This document shows, in pieces, positions 61,323-64,000 of a DNA stretch of 64,000 bases (within the stretch, counting starts at the first letter, position 1; the number at the start of each line of letters is the position of its first letter). A program made the translations under genes and the position numbers. This DNA is from Kitasatospora arboriphila (GTDB taxonomy: Bacteria; Actinomycetota; Actinomycetes; Mycobacteriales; Mycobacteriaceae): the NCBI RefSeq assembly GCF_000717275.1, contig NZ_JNYV01000002.1, positions 992,001 to 1,056,000 of the forward strand. The letters run 5' to 3'. The notes under the pieces were generated by a model. It was not told where the DNA came from. It did not search any database and was given only the letters and a program-made list of their open reading frames with translations.

Positions 61323-62470
61323 ACCGTCAACACCGTGCATGCGCTGATCCCGGGGGCCCCGTAGACGTGGGTGAAGCCGGCCTTCGGAGTACCGAATACT
61401 TGGCGCGCGCCGGCTTCCCTGCGTAGCTGGGTGACGATCTCGTGGACTTGTCGGAGTCCTGATGCACCGATGGGCTCACCGTTGGCGATGCATCCGCCAT
61501 CGGTGTTGACCGGTATGCGGCCTTGGATCTCGGTTGCACCGGCGGCGATCAGACTCTCTTGCTCACCCGGTTCGCAGAAGCCGCACTCGGCCATATGCAT
61601 GATTTCCGCGCCGCTCTCGGTGTCCTGCAGCTGCGCGACATCGATGTCGGACGGCGCGATGCCGGCTTGCTCGAAGGCGGCGTGGGCGGCGTCGGCGCTG
61701 ACACTGGTGGGTTCGCCGTCACCCTGAACCGCTGGGCTGAAGACCTCGAAAGAGCCAAAACGCCTGGTGCGGTGGGAGATGGCGCGGAGCTGAACGGGAC
61801 GACCGCCCAATCTGCGCACGGCCGCATCGCTGGCGACGATCACCGCAGCGCCGCCCTCGCCGGGCGAACAGAACATGTAGCGGGTGAGGGGGTCGTTCAC
61901 CATGTCTGCTGTCGCGATCGCTTCCACGCTCATTGCCTCGCGCCGCCAGGCGTTCGGATTGAGCGCACCGTTGCGATAGGCCTTCGCGGCCACCCGGGCC
62001 AGCGTGTCCCGGGAGATGTTGTGCTCGTGCATGTATCGCAGAATCTTTGATCCGAAGAACTGGGTTGTCACCATCAGCCCGGCTTCGCCGTATCCGTCAG
62101 GCAGGCCCCACTCTGCCGGCATGGGGTCGAAGGCGCCGCGCGGATGTTTGTCGAATCCGACGGCCAGTGCGATGTCTGCTGCGCCGGCACGGACAGCGTT
62201 GACCGCGGAGAACAGTGCGCTACCGCCGGTGGCGCAACCGTTCTTGACGTTGGTGAACGGGATGCCGGTGAAGCCGAGTTCTGCGACGAGGGTGTCGGCC
62301 AAGCCGGACCCGTCGCTGCCGCCGAAGGCCACCTGGACATCGGGCCACGTGAGCCCTGCGTCGTCCAGGGCGTTACCGATCGCGGTGACCGCCATCTGGC
62401 GGCCGGTGATGCCCGGCTGCCGACCGAACTGTGACAGACCGGCACCGATGATCGAAACAGTCTGCGTCAC
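61319..62470 (-). CDS. Thiolase-fold lipid-transfer protein (Ltp2/SCP2-thiolase-like)
   Basis: 383 residues. The thiolase fold carries a Cys at 79 (KNGCATGGSALF), the position of the acyl-accepting cysteine, and ends SGLRQVHEIVTQLRREAGAR, then AGFTHVYGAPGISACTVLTV. The family includes degradative SCPx-type thiolases and Ltp2-type enzymes, which are retro-aldolases that need a DUF35 partner. A DUF35 gene overlaps its start (ATGA at 62467), so the two probably form one complex. Whether it does Claisen cleavage (the Cys suggests it can) or aldol cleavage is open. Confidence 0.86.
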   Translation of the reverse strand: MTQTVSIIGAGLSQFGRQPGITGRQMAVTAIGNALDDAGLTWPDVQVAFGGSDGSGLADTLVAELGFTGIPFTNVKNGCATGGSALFSAVNAVRAGAADIALAVGFDKHPRGAFDPMPAEWGLPDGYGEAGLMVTTQFFGSKILRYMHEHNISRDTLARVAAKAYRNGALNPNAWRREAMSVEAIATADMVNDPLTRYMFCSPGEGGAAVIVASDAAVRRLGGRPVQLRAISHRTRRFGSFEVFSPAVQGDGEPTSVSADAAHAAFEQAGIAPSDIDVAQLQDTESGAEIMHMAECGFCEPGEQESLIAAGATEIQGRIPVNTDGGCIANGEPIGASGLRQVHEIVTQLRREAGARQVFGTPKAGFTHVYGAPGISACTVLTV

Positions 62471-62844
62471 TGGCGGGCTCCAGACGGTTGCGTGGTGCCG
62501 ACGACAAACCGGGGCACCGGTGAGGTGGAAACCAGGCTCACCGGTGCGCGGTCCAGTTCCGTGAAGTCGTCACAATCGAGGATTGCTTGGATCTTGATTC
62601 CCTCGGGGAGTTCCACATATCCCACCGCGAAGGGCGAAAAGCCCTCTGCGGGTGGGATATAGGGCGGGGATTTGGGCGGGAAGCGCTGAATCGTGTACGC
62701 CCAGACTCTGCCCTGTGTGCTCAGCTCCACTGCGGTCGTGGTTCGCGTGGCACATCGGCTGCACATGTCGTTGACCGGGAATGCCACTGTCCCACAGACG
62801 GTGCACTTGCTGCCGTCGAGCACCGCGTTTCGTGTCTCGCCCAT
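62467..62844 (-). CDS. DUF35/OB-fold zinc-ribbon protein (thiolase partner)
   Basis: 125 residues. The rubredoxin-like zinc ribbon has C14, C17, C28 and C31 (CTVCG and CSRCA), followed by an OB fold (GRVWAYTIQRFPPKSPPYIPPAEGFSPFAVGYVELPEG). DUF35 proteins bind acyl-CoA and activate partner thiolases or retro-aldolases such as ChsH2-Ltp2 in steroid side-chain degradation. The 4-bp overlap with the thiolase start matches that pairing. It lies 38 bp downstream of the enoyl-CoA hydratase stop. Confidence 0.87.
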   Translation of the reverse strand: MGETRNAVLDGSKCTVCGTVAFPVNDMCSRCATRTTTAVELSTQGRVWAYTIQRFPPKSPPYIPPAEGFSPFAVGYVELPEGIKIQAILDCDDFTELDRAPVSLVSTSPVPRFVVGTTQPSGARQ

Positions 62845-62882
62845 TTCCTGTCCTCTCCGAAGTGGTGGTGATTGTCAGCCGA

Positions 62883-63671
62883 TCAGCGGCCGACCCACTT
62901 CGGCTCGCGCTTTTCGAGGAATGCGGTGACACCTTCGCGGCCGTCCTCGGACTGCAGCGCGTTGCCGACCGCCAAATGCTCCATGACCATGAGGGACTGG
63001 ATATCGGCGTCCAGGCCGCGGTCGATGGTCATCTTCGTGAGCTTCATCATGAAGGGGCTCTTGTCGGTGAGCTGGGCGATGAACTCTTCGACCGTCTGGT
63101 CGAGTTTGTCGGCCGGGGCCGAGGCGTTGATGAGGTCGAAGTCAGCGGCCTCGATGCCCGAGAGGAGCTTGCCCGTGAGCATCAGTTCCTTGGTCTTACG
63201 GATGCCGATCATGCGGGGCAGTCGGTAGATCGGGCCGGCGCCACCGAACAGTGCGCGTCGGATGTGGAAATCGCCGATCTTGGCATCGTCCGCGGAGATC
63301 GCGAAGTCGCACGAGATCATGAGTTCGAAACCGCCGGCGGTGACGTAGCCCTCGAGCACTGCGACCGATGGGGTGTTCATCGAGTACAGGCGGTCGCAGA
63401 CCTTGGCCGAGAGGACCGCGACGTCCATCGCATTGGTGCTGCCGACGTAGTCGGACAGCAGGATGTCCAGGTCGAATCCCGAGCAGAAGGTGTTGTTCAC
63501 CCCGCGAAGAACGAGGACCTTCAGGTTCGGATCGGCGTCGACCTCGGCGATGATCTCGTCGAGCCGGTACAGCAGCTCAGGAGTCACCGCGTTCTTCTTG
63601 TGCGGTCGGTTCAGCCACACACGGGCGACGTCTCCGTCTTTCTCCAACAGGATGTGGTCGGTGTCAACCAT
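62883..63671 (-). CDS. Enoyl-CoA hydratase/isomerase (crotonase) family protein
   Basis: 262 residues from ATG 63671 (AAAGG seven bases before it). The crotonase fold shows VWLNRPHKKNAVT, the first oxyanion segment NTFCSGFDLDILL and the second GYVTAGGFELMISCDFAISADDAKIG. A Glu corresponding to the first catalytic residue is in GGFEL, but the second (normally in a GPE-type segment) is replaced in RRALFGGAGPIYRL. It may therefore be an isomerase or a hydrolase instead of a standard hydratase. It is first in the minus-strand series 63671 to 53768 and its promoter carries operator site 7. Confidence 0.86.
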   Translation of the reverse strand: MVDTDHILLEKDGDVARVWLNRPHKKNAVTPELLYRLDEIIAEVDADPNLKVLVLRGVNNTFCSGFDLDILLSDYVGSTNAMDVAVLSAKVCDRLYSMNTPSVAVLEGYVTAGGFELMISCDFAISADDAKIGDFHIRRALFGGAGPIYRLPRMIGIRKTKELMLTGKLLSGIEAADFDLINASAPADKLDQTVEEFIAQLTDKSPFMMKLTKMTIDRGLDADIQSLMVMEHLAVGNALQSEDGREGVTAFLEKREPKWVGR

Positions 63672-63697
63672 CTTGTACCTTTCGTTTGACTTCAAAT

Positions 63698-63715
63698 TGA
63701 ACTGGATTCATTTCA
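63698..63715. promoter_or_regulatory. TGAACTGA-type operator, site 7
   Basis: TGAACTGGATTCATTTCA matches 14 of 16 positions of TGAACTGA-NN-TCAGTTCA. It lies between the -10 box of the minus-strand promoter (63716-63721) and the crotonase ATG, 27 bp from the start codon. Confidence 0.65.
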
Positions 63716-63744
63716 GTTTTACTCGCTAGACGCGACAGCGTCAA
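63716..63744 (-). promoter_or_regulatory. Promoter of the acyl-CoA degradation operon
   Basis: On the minus strand TTGACG (63744-63739), a 17-bp spacer and TAAAAC (63721-63716) form a near-consensus promoter. The operator begins on the next base, so repression would occlude the transcription start. All minus-strand genes down to 53768 follow with gaps no longer than 38 bp. Confidence 0.62.
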
Positions 63745-63787
63745 TAGCCTCGGCCACGGAAACCCGATTGAGCGGGCCTGTCGACGA

Positions 63788-64000
63788 TCAGATGCCGATC
63801 AACTCCGCTATGCGCGCGCGATGTGAGCGCGAATCACCTTGCAGCGCCTCGTTTGCCAGCGCTCGCCGGAAGTAGGAGTGGACGGGATGCTCCCACGTGA
63901 AACCGACGCCGCCGTGGAGCTGGATGGCCTCGCTCGCGGCCTCGATGGCAGCGTCGGTACACACCGCACCGGCTACTGCGACGGCCAACCGTGCATCGTC
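63788..64000 (-). CDS. Acyl-CoA dehydrogenase, C-terminal end only (cut by window edge)
   Basis: The minus strand is open from the right edge to a stop at 63788, giving the last 70 residues of a protein. The stretch EAIQLHGGVGFTWEHPVHSYFRRALANEALQG is the standard C-terminal end of acyl-CoA dehydrogenases, where QLHGGVGFTWEHP contacts FAD. The N-terminus and promoter lie outside. It ends 44 bp before the -35 box of the crotonase promoter, and may be the partner subunit for the acyl-CoA dehydrogenase at 60114. Confidence 0.85.
   Translation of the reverse strand, partial: DDARLAVAVAGAVCTDAAIEAASEAIQLHGGVGFTWEHPVHSYFRRALANEALQGDSRSHRARIAELIGI

Overview
The window comes from a GC-rich actinomycete. 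Codons favour G or C in the third position, TetR regulators are frequent, GTG starts and 1-4 bp stop/start overlaps are common, and there is an Mce-family protein. A mycolic-acid bacterium of the Rhodococcus/Gordonia/Mycobacterium group fits best, but no ribosomal or typing gene is present to fix the genus. No tRNA, rRNA, CRISPR array, insertion sequence or phage gene was found. The content is accessory metabolism: two catabolic blocks around a sulfur-acquisition block.

Left (1-12.4 kb). A TetR gene running off the left edge is divergent from a 14-TM MFS exporter. A likely aromatic-degradation block follows: an FAH-family hydrolase, an extradiol-type VOC dioxygenase and an SRPBCC protein (minus strand) opposite a two-component flavin monooxygenase, its flavin reductase, a TetR regulator, an AceE/transketolase-like TPP enzyme, an SDR and a DoxX-like membrane protein (plus strand). 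Two tandem palindromes sit in the divergent promoter region. A solitary Mce protein closes the stretch.

Middle-left (12.6-19.1 kb). An acyltransferase, two DUF1254/DUF1214 proteins, two DUF202 membrane proteins, a frameshifted solute-binding lipoprotein and a decayed DrrA-type ABC ATPase.

Sulfur block (19.3-40.6 kb). An S-box (SAM-I-type) leader precedes a frameshifted luciferase-like monooxygenase (LLM), a second LLM and an oligopeptide-type ABC transporter. A back-to-back pair of SAM-IV riboswitches separates a cysteine-desulfurase-like gene (minus) from a second complete oligopeptide-type ABC operon (plus) that continues into a sarcosine-oxidase-like enzyme, a glutathionyl-hydroquinone-reductase-like GST, an LLM and a GNAT. 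Two more LLMs face it. The riboswitches imply expression when SAM is low; the genes suggest import and oxidative cleavage of organosulfur compounds.

Right catabolic block (42.7-64 kb). Two further paralogues of the frameshifted solute-binding protein, an FrdA-like flavoprotein, an alpha/beta hydrolase, an Fbp-type ATPase and fused permease, SDRs, an MBL hydrolase, an EthD protein, a TetR regulator, an acyl-CoA ligase, a zinc alcohol dehydrogenase, an ACAD10/11-like dehydrogenase with a partner kinase-fold gene, a second acyl-CoA dehydrogenase, an Ltp2-like thiolase with its DUF35 partner, an enoyl-CoA hydratase and the end of another acyl-CoA dehydrogenase. Seven copies of an 18-bp palindrome of the form TGAACTGA-NN-TCAGTTCA lie upstream of these genes and of the DUF1254 and solute-binding genes near 15-17 kb. 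This suggests one TetR regulon spread over about 49 kb, whose best candidate regulator is the TetR gene at 53.1-53.7 kb.
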